Below, one piece after another: positions 26,836 to 36,149 of a stretch of DNA of 64,000 nt. Each line of letters opens with the position of its first letter. The first letter of the stretch is position 1. The notes beneath the pieces are model-generated. The model was given only the letters and a program-made list of their open reading frames with translations. It did not search any database and was not told where the DNA came from. The DNA is taken from contig JAZDFQ010000105.1 of the NCBI GenBank assembly GCA_043807765.1, positions 1 to 64,000 of the forward strand, in the 5' to 3' direction. The position numbers and the translations under genes are program-made. The stretch is from Stygiobacter sp043807765. GTDB lineage: Bacteria; Bacteroidota; Ignavibacteria; Ignavibacteriales; Melioribacteraceae.

Positions 26836-28155
26836 TCAACCGAACTCGGGTCCGCTAATTCCAAATAAATATGGTAACAGTTCTTTTTTTTCAAATTGCA
26901 TATAAGAGTTTGTATAGGTTTGATTCTTCTCGACTAATTCAAATATACCATGCCACTTATTTATGGTTTTATCATTCGTGTACCGATCTTTCATTTCACT
27001 AATTAGCATCGGTAGCTCTTCATTGGTTATTATTTGGTACATTCTAATAAATTCTCTAACCGGTGTTACCTCATCGGAAAAATCACACATCATCGGGTAT
27101 TCTCTATCTCCTTTTAAGATATCATATTTGGATGATATCTTAAAATGACACTCCGGGATATCAATAAGTATTTGAGTATAACCAAGATTCTTCCAGTATA
27201 ACAGAGACTTCATCAATAATTTATTAGCAATTTCCACTGAATCTGCAATTAATGGACCGACGTAAGGATTATTTCTGCCGAGTCTATTCATAACAAATCC
27301 GTTCACTTTACCATCGCAAACAGCTTTAAAACATCTACTTAGATTCATTTTTAATAATTCCCTTAAAAATGATTCTCGATTATCGAATTTCCTTTTTATT
27401 AAGTAGTCTGAACAAGATTCAATGCTTAAAATAAGTTCTATATCAGAGACAGTTACCGGCAACTCTGTGCTCTTTGTTGAAACAATACTTCGCCAAATTC
27501 GATATGACTCTTTAAATCCCATTGAGGTGTAAACAGTACTTCCCATCGGTGTTGCATCTAGCCCAACAATTTTGCTTTTATTTTTAATCCACGCATGTTC
27601 TATACAATTCTCCATTAGTGAATTCGCAATGCCCTGTCTCCGTAATTCCGGGTGAACTAATATCATACCTATCCAGCTTATATTGCTAGCAATTTTAAAA
27701 ACTAAGCCACTCCCCATACTTATTAAACGATCATCTACTTTAAGGCAAGCAAGAAAATTTCCAGCAGGATCGGATTTTACCATTAACATTATATCCGACT
27801 CAGTCTGATTCCACCCCATTCTACTGCTTAGAAGATACATTGCCTCTATACTATCTTCAGCGCAAATAACAATGTAATCTTTCCAAGAAATTATTTTGTT
27901 ATCTGTATCTCTTGATAGTTTGATCAAATCTTTTCTTAAAAATATTACCATGGATTTCGATAAGCTATTTGTTGAAGATGATACTATTACTTCACGTTCG
28001 CAAATTTCTTCATCGAATCGTTCAACTTCGGGATAGTAAAAGCAAGCAAAACCATAGATGTTGATATTTTTGTCGGTAATTAAAATTTGGTTGTCATCAG
28101 ATGTACTTTTCTTGCCGACTTCCGAACTACCTTCACTATTGTTCTCAATAATCAT
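26836..28155 (-). CDS. GNAT family N-acetyltransferase, two-domain
   Basis: A 439-residue acetyl-CoA-dependent transferase. The central part (about 130-235) is a GNAT fold with the acetyl-CoA loop VHPELRRQGIANSLMENCIEHA. The C-terminal part looks like the second, YitH/HolE-type domain (GKVNGFVMNRLGRNNPYVGP). The start ATG has AAGGTGAAAC directly before it and overlaps the stop of the upstream SDR-like gene by 11 bp, so the two are translationally coupled. Residues after ~420 may have been altered by the inverted-repeat module that abuts the 3' end. Its acceptor is unknown; in this operon a sugar-derived amine is a fair guess. Confidence 0.8.
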   Translation of the reverse strand: MIIENNSEGSSEVGKKSTSDDNQILITDKNINIYGFACFYYPEVERFDEEICEREVIVSSSTNSLSKSMVIFLRKDLIKLSRDTDNKIISWKDYIVICAEDSIEAMYLLSSRMGWNQTESDIMLMVKSDPAGNFLACLKVDDRLISMGSGLVFKIASNISWIGMILVHPELRRQGIANSLMENCIEHAWIKNKSKIVGLDATPMGSTVYTSMGFKESYRIWRSIVSTKSTELPVTVSDIELILSIESCSDYLIKRKFDNRESFLRELLKMNLSRCFKAVCDGKVNGFVMNRLGRNNPYVGPLIADSVEIANKLLMKSLLYWKNLGYTQILIDIPECHFKISSKYDILKGDREYPMMCDFSDEVTPVREFIRMYQIITNEELPMLISEMKDRYTNDKTINKWHGIFELVEKNQTYTNSYMQFEKKELLPYLFGISGPEFG

Positions 28156-29182
28156 GTTTCACCTTACCAAAATGAGTGGGTTTATTCCAGCAGCTACCAT
28201 TGTTCAATACCCACCTAGCAGATGCTTCTATAAACTCCTCACAGTCATCGCGAAATTTTCCAAATGTTTTACGACAAAGTTCATCGTTAGCAATTAAAGC
28301 TGTTTCAGGTTCTTCATCAATTATAATTGGTGTTTTACCAAAATAAGAGCCAATTCTCTCTACAATATCACGTACTTGCCAAATTGATCCGGCAACGTTA
28401 AAAGTCCATCCATTTTTATTACACATTTCAAAACTTTTTAAGGCTGCTTCGTTGGCATCTCTTTGCGATATTAAATTTACAGCAGGCATGTTTACAGAAA
28501 TTGGTTCTTCATTAAGTACCATTTTTGCTAAATCTACAACTACCCCATAACTTAAATGCTGAGCATACATTAATCTATAAATACTGATTCTCTGATTCTC
28601 ATTTATCATTGCGGTAGTCCTAAAGGAGTTTTCACGCGCAATTATACTCCAGCCATATATGCCTACTGGGTTTAACTCCGTATTTTCCTTACAGCCAATT
28701 CCAAAACGCGATGTATGCGGATAAGGATTACCGGAAGAAAACACTACTACTGATGAATGTTTGTACTTTTGTCCAACCAAGTAAGGAACAATTGAATTCA
28801 AATGAAATGCTCTTCTCCAGTCATTGCTGCTTCCAAATTTAAAACCCATCATATAAACAACATAAGGAGCATCAGGAAGTGATTGCAAAAATATTTCGTC
28901 AGATAAATCTCCTTTGAGACATTTTACGCCCATGTTTTGTAATTCTTCCAAATCTTTGGATTGCGGATTGCTGAAAGTTGATGCTACAATAATTTCGCGG
29001 ATTAATCCCAATTTGCGGTCAGCATTTATAATCAGTCCTACAAGCTCTTTCCCCATCTTTCCACTTCCACCCAAAATTATAATAGTACCTTTTAATTTCG
29101 AGATATTCTGTATTAAGTTTTCAGATGGAGTTGTCATAAAATTCCATAAGTCGCCGGTATTTTTCACATCATTTATTTTCAT
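28145..29182 (-). CDS. NAD-dependent epimerase/dehydratase-like (SDR) protein
   Basis: About 345 residues of the extended SDR type. The start is put at the ATG at 29182, since AGGTGAT sits 6 bases before it; a longer frame to 29221 overlaps the upstream gene. A Rossmann start IIILGGSGKMGKELVG binds NAD(P), and FSSGNPYP marks the active-site serine strand. The expected YxxxK is present as YGWSI, so the catalytic lysine position holds isoleucine. The protein may therefore be a binding or non-redox enzyme, or use another base. It lies between a DHDPS-like aldolase and a GNAT transferase with overlapping or very short junctions, indicating one pathway, which I cannot name. Confidence 0.75.
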   Translation of the reverse strand: MKINDVKNTGDLWNFMTTPSENLIQNISKLKGTIIILGGSGKMGKELVGLIINADRKLGLIREIIVASTFSNPQSKDLEELQNMGVKCLKGDLSDEIFLQSLPDAPYVVYMMGFKFGSSNDWRRAFHLNSIVPYLVGQKYKHSSVVVFSSGNPYPHTSRFGIGCKENTELNPVGIYGWSIIARENSFRTTAMINENQRISIYRLMYAQHLSYGVVVDLAKMVLNEEPISVNMPAVNLISQRDANEAALKSFEMCNKNGWTFNVAGSIWQVRDIVERIGSYFGKTPIIIDEEPETALIANDELCRKTFGKFRDDCEEFIEASARWVLNNGSCWNKPTHFGKVKHDY

Positions 29183-29190
29183 TCTATCAC

Positions 29191-30249
29191 CTACTTTAAT
29201 CCAACTTCTTTTTTCATCCATTCAATATTCTGATTAACAAAATCGTAATCGCATAATTGAGGATATTCGGAATATACTTTATCAATATTTTCAGCTTGTC
29301 CTTTTCGTCCAAATTCATTTTTGCAAATTGGAGAAGGCAGCAATCCCAATTTTGTAAGTCTATATTTCACGCCCCATATCGAATTTTCAAAACCGCCTAT
29401 TGCATCGAATAAGACGGAATTGCATCTATTAACAGCATGAGATAATTCGTGTTCAGATAATTCGAATGACCAATCTCCGGTTTTTCGTTTATTTAAAATA
29501 CTGTTGACCCATGTTACAGCTGCATTTGTATCTGTTGCAAAATGACCTAATAGTCCGCCTTTATATGAAAGGCTAATCATTTTACCATCTACCATAAAAG
29601 AATATTTACCTAGAAGATCGTTAACAATTCGATCATCATTTCCGGTATATAAGGATAAGTCTTTATTTCTTTGAGATTTTGCTGCAGCTTCTAACATTTC
29701 TATAGAACGATATGTATCAAATGAAGCACCTTTACTACCATAGGTAATCTCAAATATTTTCAACCAAAGATCTTGAGTAAATGAATAACTTCCGGGAATG
29801 GCTCTTTGTAATTCAAAAGCAAATGTTGGAATTATTGATGCAATATCACTCAAGAGAATGATAATTTCATTATGGGTTTTATTTGCGAAAGCAGTTGGAG
29901 CAACCAGCACTATATCATAACCGTATTTAACCGAGAGTTCTGCTTGTTTAAGCACATCGGCACCACCAATAGCAGCCATAAGGAACATATTAGAACCGTA
30001 GGTTAGAGTCATCTCCCTAATCCATATTAACCAATTTTTGAATACTTCTAAGTTGTTTAATGCAAACTCACCCGTGTGCGCTCCCGGTATTATTGTTTTT
30101 GCGCCAGATTTAATATAATAGAGCGTTAATAATCTTTGATACTTTTCCATTACTTCTTTTTTATCATTTAATGCTAATGGGCTGGGAACTAAAACACCTC
30201 CATTTTGCAAAATGCTCTGTACTCTTGGCTGAAGAATTTTTCTATTCAT
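29191..30249 (-). CDS. DHDPS/NAL superfamily aldolase-like protein
   Basis: A 352-residue (beta/alpha)8 protein of the dihydrodipicolinate synthase / N-acetylneuraminate lyase superfamily, about 50 residues longer than usual. The GxxGE-type motif appears as GAHTGEF (56-62), the Schiff-base lysine is probably K173 in TYGSKGASFDTY, and GGLLGHFATDT follows. The tyrosine that normally acts in proton relay would be expected near FAFELQRA (about 143-150), and none is seen there, so the chemistry may differ. It heads an operon with the SDR-like and GNAT genes (8 bp to the SDR start). A pyruvate-dependent lyase or dehydratase acting on a sugar acid fits the glycan context but is not shown. Confidence 0.78.
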   Translation of the reverse strand: MNRKILQPRVQSILQNGGVLVPSPLALNDKKEVMEKYQRLLTLYYIKSGAKTIIPGAHTGEFALNNLEVFKNWLIWIREMTLTYGSNMFLMAAIGGADVLKQAELSVKYGYDIVLVAPTAFANKTHNEIIILLSDIASIIPTFAFELQRAIPGSYSFTQDLWLKIFEITYGSKGASFDTYRSIEMLEAAAKSQRNKDLSLYTGNDDRIVNDLLGKYSFMVDGKMISLSYKGGLLGHFATDTNAAVTWVNSILNKRKTGDWSFELSEHELSHAVNRCNSVLFDAIGGFENSIWGVKYRLTKLGLLPSPICKNEFGRKGQAENIDKVYSEYPQLCDYDFVNQNIEWMKKEVGLK

Positions 30250-30284
30250 ACTTTTTAACTTATCCTTCGGGGAATATTTGTTAT

Positions 30285-31685
30285 TTATGTTTTGTTATCA
30301 AGCGCCGCTTGAATCTTAAGCTCATTAAACAAATCTTCTCTTATAGACCTATTATTATTTATAAGATTTTTAGTTTCAATTGGATCGTCTTTTATATTAA
30401 ACAATTGCTCTGTTCCTTCGTTCAATGTTCCTCCGAAGTGAATTAGCTTCCAATTTCCTTTTCTTAAAATAAATTGATTTTCTGTTCTTAAATAAACGGA
30501 TGTTTCTTCATGCATTAACTCATTACCCGAATTTGACAGTATATTCCAAACACTTTTCCCATCTAAATCAATATTTGCAATTAGCGAGCTATCAACAAGC
30601 GAAACTAAGGTTGGTAGTAAATCAGTTACTTTTATTATTTGTTCAACTTTTTTATGAACCAATTTACCCCGCCAACTAATAACTGCCGGCACTTTTATAC
30701 CACCTTCGTATAATTCGGTTTTGTAACCACGCAAAGGATGATTATTACCTAGCTTTGGATAGGGTCCATGTTTCCCCTCATAATATTCTTTATCATAGTC
30801 AGAGTCTGCATCCCAACTTTCTTGACCTCCATTGTCACTCATAAAAACTATTATTGTGTTATCCAGTATATTCTCACTTTCCAAAGTCTTAATTATAGTA
30901 CCTATTGAATAGTCCATATGAGATACGGAAGCATTAAATATTTTTCGCGAATTGACATCCTTGATATTTTTATATGGCTCAATCCATTTATCTTCTTCCT
31001 GTAAAGGATAGTGCGGGACACTATAAGTAACGTATAGAAAAAATGGTTTCGATTTTTCTCGTATCTCGGTCAAATATTTATTTACTTCGTTCGTTATTAG
31101 ATCTGTAGCGTGCCCTTCTTCTTCAATAAATACATCATTTCTATGCCAACTTCTATCTCCGTTTTTATATCTATGAGTGTACTGATCTATTTGTCCATGT
31201 AAATATCCATAGGTATAATCAAAACCATATTGACTTGGTCCGTTCTCCGGGCGTAAACCCAAATGCCACTTCCCGGTAATAGCTGTTGAGTAGCCTGCCT
31301 TTTTTAATATTCCAGGCAAAGTAGCAACATCTACTGGTAATACTTGTTTACTTTTTAATGCAATTGGGCCAGAAATTCCAAAACGACTTGCATATTTGCC
31401 TGTTAATAAAGAGGCTCTAGTAGGTGAGCAAGTTGGATAAACATAAAATTGATTTAGTTCCACTCCAGCTTTAAATAATTTATCAATATTAGGAGTTTTA
31501 ATTTCCGAACCGTGATACCCTACATCATTCCAGCCGGCGTCATCTGCAACAAGAACAACAATATTAGGGCGTGGATTTTTATTAGGTTCTTTCGCTTCAA
31601 TTTTCCAATTAAATAGTAGACAGAAAAACAAACTAAGAATTTGGAATAATGTCTTTTTAACTAACCTAGAAATAATGGCTTGCAT
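30285..31685 (-). CDS. Exported Cys-type sulfatase, arylsulfatase B-like
   Basis: A 466-residue S1 sulfatase that removes sulfate esters from sugars. Signal peptide about 1-30. The formylglycine site is CSPTR at residues 86-90, to be converted by a maturase such as the one at 23 kb. The metal ligands are in VVLVADDAGWNDVGYHGSE, a segment close to that of N-acetylgalactosamine-4-sulfatases, and in VFMSDNGGQ. Family length is normal. It precedes the DHDPS-like gene by about 35 bp on the same strand. A hexosamine 4-sulfatase role is a sensible hypothesis, given the AgaS/GatZ genes, but sequence alone does not fix position specificity. Confidence 0.9.
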   Translation of the reverse strand: MQAIISRLVKKTLFQILSLFFCLLFNWKIEAKEPNKNPRPNIVVLVADDAGWNDVGYHGSEIKTPNIDKLFKAGVELNQFYVYPTCSPTRASLLTGKYASRFGISGPIALKSKQVLPVDVATLPGILKKAGYSTAITGKWHLGLRPENGPSQYGFDYTYGYLHGQIDQYTHRYKNGDRSWHRNDVFIEEEGHATDLITNEVNKYLTEIREKSKPFFLYVTYSVPHYPLQEEDKWIEPYKNIKDVNSRKIFNASVSHMDYSIGTIIKTLESENILDNTIIVFMSDNGGQESWDADSDYDKEYYEGKHGPYPKLGNNHPLRGYKTELYEGGIKVPAVISWRGKLVHKKVEQIIKVTDLLPTLVSLVDSSLIANIDLDGKSVWNILSNSGNELMHEETSVYLRTENQFILRKGNWKLIHFGGTLNEGTEQLFNIKDDPIETKNLINNNRSIREDLFNELKIQAALDNKT

Positions 31686-31979
31686 ATTTTGTGATTCCCT
31701 TATAGCTGCAATTGTTTATTCAAAATAAAAAATGCCTAAAACTCAGTTCGAATTCAGTTACGAATACAAGTAAACAAATGAAGTCTACTAATTCAAAATC
31801 TTAGAAATGAGAGGTCAGAGAAGGTAACCAGTGGTAACAATTAGAGACGAAAAATAACTCCATTAATATCGCACCGATAAATAGGAAATGTAATGGTCAC
31901 GATGTAATCGAACACTTCCGACTGTTTACTATGTTCTTGTTAAACATACATTAACATATGAGTCAACCAAAACAATAAA

Positions 31980-32993
31980 TTAACGGAATTTCTCTTGATA
32001 TTTTTCAGAACGTATTATGTAATCTGAGTGAATTAATAAACCATACTCGTCTATTAGTTGCTTTATGGTTAAATCCGGAGAGCAACTTTCTATTGTTACC
32101 CAATCTTCATCGTGATAATATTTTATGCGAACTTTGTTACCATATTTTTTTCTAATAGCTTTCACCTTTTTGTTATGAAAGTCTATTTCACATAATATTT
32201 TTTCAAAATTTAAGGTTGCAAATGCCCAATTCTCATAAGTTCCACTTTTATCAAGTAGATCACCACTGATATCGTAAATGGATGCCGGATCTCTGCGCGA
32301 ACATCCAACAACATAGTAATTAAACATCCATGCATAAGAAGGTAACATTCTACCGCCTGGATAAGCGGCCGTCCAAAATACAATTTCTGCGCCTTGGTCT
32401 TTTAAACTCTTCCATGCCTCAATCCAATTTATATCATAACAAATTAGAATACCGATTATTCCAAAATCTGTGTGAAAAATAGGAGGTGGATTATTTCCCG
32501 GGGTTATTCCTTGATCACATTCTCCTTCGGTAGGATATATCTTATCATACTGACCGGCGATTTTTCCTTTCCTATCTATTAAAACAGCAGAGTTAAAAGT
32601 TTTTCCATTCTTTTTAAGATGTAAAGGACAAATGATATAACTATTGTACTTCTTTGCTAATAAACAAAACTTAGTAATAATAGGTCCATCAATAGTTTGT
32701 GCAGTTTCAACCGAAGTAGCAAAGGCTTCTGGTATACAAATTACATCAGGATTATGTGATGCCATTCTGTCTATTCGTTCAATTACCTTTTCAATTACAT
32801 CATTTTTCTGATCTATATTTTCCAAAGAAACACTTAAAATAATTGCATTTCTTGGGGACATAAAATTTTCCAATTTAACATCGGCATTTGCTTGCAGAGA
32901 TTTTGAAGAAAACAAACCAGTTGTTACCGCCCCTATTGTCATAGCTGTATTTTTTAAAAATTTTCTTCTGGGAAGCCCTTTTGAGTTTGACAT
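31980..32993 (-). CDS. TAT-exported carbon-nitrogen hydrolase (nitrilase family)
   Basis: A 337-residue nitrilase-superfamily amidase. The N-terminus carries a twin-arginine signal (RRKFLK at 9-14, then a hydrophobic stretch to about 35), so it folds before export. The catalytic triad is visible: E89 in CIPEAF, K151 in YDKIYPTEGE and C185 in ILICYDINW. A strong AGAGGAG ribosome site lies 6 bases before the ATG. It probably cleaves an amide; in a glycan locus this might be an N-acyl or peptide-like linkage, but the substrate is unknown. The upstream gap contains repeat copy R1b; the downstream gap to the sulfatase is about 290 bp without genes. Confidence 0.87.
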   Translation of the reverse strand: MSNSKGLPRRKFLKNTAMTIGAVTTGLFSSKSLQANADVKLENFMSPRNAIILSVSLENIDQKNDVIEKVIERIDRMASHNPDVICIPEAFATSVETAQTIDGPIITKFCLLAKKYNSYIICPLHLKKNGKTFNSAVLIDRKGKIAGQYDKIYPTEGECDQGITPGNNPPPIFHTDFGIIGILICYDINWIEAWKSLKDQGAEIVFWTAAYPGGRMLPSYAWMFNYYVVGCSRRDPASIYDISGDLLDKSGTYENWAFATLNFEKILCEIDFHNKKVKAIRKKYGNKVRIKYYHDEDWVTIESCSPDLTIKQLIDEYGLLIHSDYIIRSEKYQEKFR

Positions 32994-33018
32994 ACTTATC
33001 TCCTCTGTTTTGAAAAAA

Positions 33019-33067
33019 AATGAATCTCCTCGCCGTAAGCAGCAGGTTATTTAACCCTTAGTGATTA
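33019..33067. repeat. Dispersed repeat R1, copy b
   Basis: Second copy of the 49-bp unit described at 17162-17210, sharing CTCGCCGTAAGCAGC and TAGTGATTA. It lies between the nitrilase-family gene and the FG-GAP gene. Confidence 0.75.
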
Positions 33068-33203
33068 TTTTGGGAAGAGTTCAAATAGTATCTTCAGCTC
33101 CAAATGAACTCCTCCCATTGACTAGAGTATGCTTTTCATTAATTCTACTTTTCTCGATTTTAGTACTAGTATTTCTTGTAAAATTATATATGGTTAGACT
33201 TAG

Positions 33204-34736
33204 TTACTTGATTAACAGCATTTTTTTTGTTTCCGAAAAAACACCCGTTTGTAATCTATAAAAATAAATGCCGCTTGGTAGTGAAGAACGAAGTGTGTAC
33301 CCGCTTCGATTCGCGTCTCGCGAGGCGAGGAACGTAGATGTATAAACTCCCGGTTGTTTGTATTCATCCACAAGCGTTGCAACCTCTCTTCCGAGTAAAT
33401 CGTAAACCTTTAACGTAACAAGCTCACTCTTTGGAAGCGAGTAGTATATCGTTGTTTCGGGATTAAATGGGTTGGGGTAGTTTTGTGACACACTAAAGTC
33501 AGTCGGTAACAAATCATCTGTATCTTTTTCAACACTGCTTAAACCGTTATATGAGTATAGTTCTATTCTGCCTTTTGTATCCCAATTTCCACCTATAGCA
33601 AATGCAATTTCATCTTCTTCGTTGCCATTAATATTACCTACGTTCACAATCGAATTCGCCCGAAACTTCAAATTGAATTCTGGTATTGTGTCTAGTTTCC
33701 CACCACAATAGATATTTATTTCTCGTCTTACTATTGCGTAATCGTTGTACTTATCTTTATTAAAGTCGGACAATCCTCCAATAAATGAAATTTCATGATC
33801 ATAAAACGTGTTGATAATTCTAACATTATCAGAATTTTTGTCGCCTAAAATTATATCAGCATAACGTTGTGATGAAATTCCAAAGTCTCTACATTCGTCT
33901 CCATTAATGTCTCCAAGCGCTGCTACCATAAATCCATAAGAACCAATTATACTATCCTTGCCGACAAATTCTCTACAGTTACTAAACCCGATACTCTTTC
34001 CGCCATAAAATAAATACGCCTTGCCCGGCTTATTCTTTGCCAAAGATTGTGAAGCGCCAACTAGTAAATCATCATAACCATCTCCGTTTGTGTTTCCTAC
34101 TATTGCAATTGATCCGCCGAAGATATCGAATGGACTTTTTCCTTCTAAGAATACATCACAAACTGTATCCATCTCTTTCCCTCCAAAATAAATATAAACC
34201 CTTCCATGTGCATCAATGTCATCGTTCGGTGCACTAACAACTAAGTCATCATAACCATCTCCATTTAAATCTCCGCTCATGGTCATTTTAGCTCCATAAC
34301 AGTAGTATGGTCCATTGCCGGTTATTGTTTTATCTGCCGGTGTATCAATCTTTGGTTTACCAAAGTGGATGAATATTTTCCCCAATTGAAAAATGTCATA
34401 TGCAGCGCCTAATACAAAATCATTGTAGCCGTCTCCATTTAAATCTCCGTCTCCGGCAAAAGAACCGCTATATGCCGTAAATGGTTCGTACGATTGAAAT
34501 CTTATACAATTAAGAGTATCAAATGGAGACCCGCCAAAGTATAGTTTTGCATATCCTTCGCCTCGGCTGCCCACTATAAAATCGTTGTAACCGTCTCCAT
34601 TTACATCGCCAAGTTGCGCTACACTAGAAAATGCATCCCCTTGTTTTTCTCCATGCACTGTTGTTAATAGCCTTAGTGCTTCTTGAGCGTTCAGGCTATA
34701 CATGAAAAATAATAACACTAGCAATGTCTTTTTCAT
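33204..34736 (-). CDS. Secreted FG-GAP repeat protein with T9SS sorting domain
   Basis: A 510-residue surface protein. Signal peptide 1-17, then about seven FG-GAP (integrin alpha-like) blades, each with a calcium-binding DxNGDGxxD motif (for example GDVNGDGYNDFIVGS and GDLNGDGYDDLVVSA), forming a beta-propeller. The C-terminal ~85 residues are a type IX sorting domain (NYPNPFNPETTIYYSLP ... PSGIYFYRL). Just before the last part, the segment SRDANRSGYTLRS is encoded by a GC-rich palindrome (TCGCG-TCT-CGCGA at 33311-33323) that looks like an in-frame repeat insert. It probably binds a surface ligand or matrix; no enzyme site is seen. Confidence 0.85.
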   Translation of the reverse strand: MKKTLLVLLFFMYSLNAQEALRLLTTVHGEKQGDAFSSVAQLGDVNGDGYNDFIVGSRGEGYAKLYFGGSPFDTLNCIRFQSYEPFTAYSGSFAGDGDLNGDGYNDFVLGAAYDIFQLGKIFIHFGKPKIDTPADKTITGNGPYYCYGAKMTMSGDLNGDGYDDLVVSAPNDDIDAHGRVYIYFGGKEMDTVCDVFLEGKSPFDIFGGSIAIVGNTNGDGYDDLLVGASQSLAKNKPGKAYLFYGGKSIGFSNCREFVGKDSIIGSYGFMVAALGDINGDECRDFGISSQRYADIILGDKNSDNVRIINTFYDHEISFIGGLSDFNKDKYNDYAIVRREINIYCGGKLDTIPEFNLKFRANSIVNVGNINGNEEDEIAFAIGGNWDTKGRIELYSYNGLSSVEKDTDDLLPTDFSVSQNYPNPFNPETTIYYSLPKSELVTLKVYDLLGREVATLVDEYKQPGVYTSTFLASRDANRSGYTLRSSLPSGIYFYRLQTGVFSETKKMLLIK

Positions 34737-34778
34737 CAGAAACTTCTATTAGATTAATTATTGTTTTCGATAGCACAT

Positions 34779-36149
34779 TTATTTCATCAGAATAAACTTC
34801 TTTGTTTGAGTAAAACTTCCGGCTTGTAAACGGTAGAAATAAACACCGGAAACCAATTTATGATTGAGAATGGAGAATTTAGAATTATATGTTCCTGCAC
34901 TTTTGAATTCATCAACTAGAGTTGCTACTTCTCTGCCCAGCATATCGTATACTTTAAGTGTTACTTGCTGTAAAGACGATCCGCCATTGGCGAAACGCCT
35001 CGTCTCTACTGGAATAGTATATCTAATTGTTGTTTCTGGATTAAACGGATTTGGATAGTTCTGCATTAATAAATATTCTCCGGGCAGATTTTTTACTTCT
35101 TCAACCTCTGTTATCCCACTTAAATCAGCATAAAACAACACATAAGGACCTTTGTAGGCATCTGAACTGAATGAAGATTCCCCTCCAAATACATAAGCGA
35201 CTTTCTTCTCTCTTAAAACAAATATTCTACCAAGCACAGCATCAACACCAGTATTCTGTTCACTCCATGTGTCCCCACCATCGGTTGTCTGCCAAATTTT
35301 TCCATGTGTTCCAGTAATCCAGCCTATTTTTTTATTGAGAAATCCAACATCGAAGAGAGATTCACGACCATCATTTATTCCTTTAATCGTCCAGTGTTTA
35401 CCCCCATCTAGTGTCGAGTAGAGACCTCTTCCTCCAGCCGCAAACCCAACCAGCGAATCAACAAAATCAACTCCGAACAATTGAGTGGTTAGCGAATCTT
35501 GATAAGTCCATGTTTTTCCGCCGTCTATTGTTTTTGCAATAGATCCTACGGGAACGGTGGCTATTACTCCTGTTGGGGAAGACTCGAAAACGGCCCAACC
35601 TAATCTTTTATTTACAAATGCTATATCAGTCACCAGGCATAAATAACTAGATAGGCTATCGACTGCTTTCCATGACTGACCTCCGTCAGAAGTGAGCCAC
35701 GGACAATCTCCCAAAGCAATACCGTTATTTACATCAAAGAAATAAATTCTCCGAAACACATCATTATTATGTTGGTTCCATATCTTGCCGCCATCCGATG
35801 TATGTAGAAGATAACCCCCTGTTCTAGCCGCCCAGCAAGATAATGAGTCAACAGCAAAATATAATCTTCCCCCGCGAACATTCTCTGCATATTGAAGTGT
35901 CCAGTTATTACCTCCATCGGTGGTTCTAAAGATTTTTCTAATAGGTTCATTTACGTCAGTATTACCTACTGTGCTAATCCAGCCGACATCTTTTGTAGGA
36001 AAAAGGCAAAATGAATAAAGAAGGAGACTATCTTCCAGCGGGAAATGCATATCAACTTTTTGCCATGTTTGTGCGGTTATAACCTGAACTAATAAAAATA
36101 TTATAAGTAATATTTTTAACCCCTTTACCATATGTCTATACCTTTTCAA
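34779..36149 (-). CDS. Secreted BNR/YCF48-like propeller with T9SS domain
   Basis: A 456-residue exported beta-propeller. Signal peptide about 1-26, then repeated blades with the WxxxDGGxxW/ S-x-D-GG-x-TW pattern (FRTTDGGNNWTLQ, TSDGGKIWNQH, KTIDGGKTWTYQD), as in YCF48/photosystem II assembly factor-like and BNR proteins. The C-terminus is a type IX sorting domain (NYPNPFNPETTIRYTIP ... SGVYFYRLQAG). A short insert VETRRFANGG in the sorting domain is encoded by a GGCG-AAA-CGCC palindrome at 34989-34999. It follows the FG-GAP gene closely and is likely another surface glycan- or protein-binding factor. Confidence 0.83.
   Translation of the reverse strand: MKRYRHMVKGLKILLIIFLLVQVITAQTWQKVDMHFPLEDSLLLYSFCLFPTKDVGWISTVGNTDVNEPIRKIFRTTDGGNNWTLQYAENVRGGRLYFAVDSLSCWAARTGGYLLHTSDGGKIWNQHNNDVFRRIYFFDVNNGIALGDCPWLTSDGGQSWKAVDSLSSYLCLVTDIAFVNKRLGWAVFESSPTGVIATVPVGSIAKTIDGGKTWTYQDSLTTQLFGVDFVDSLVGFAAGGRGLYSTLDGGKHWTIKGINDGRESLFDVGFLNKKIGWITGTHGKIWQTTDGGDTWSEQNTGVDAVLGRIFVLREKKVAYVFGGESSFSSDAYKGPYVLFYADLSGITEVEEVKNLPGEYLLMQNYPNPFNPETTIRYTIPVETRRFANGGSSLQQVTLKVYDMLGREVATLVDEFKSAGTYNSKFSILNHKLVSGVYFYRLQAGSFTQTKKFILMK

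Noticed and set aside
31798..31860. GGTAAC direct repeat in the gap before the nitrilase-family gene's end
   Set aside because: Two six-base matches a few bases apart; too short to support a repeat or attC-like element.
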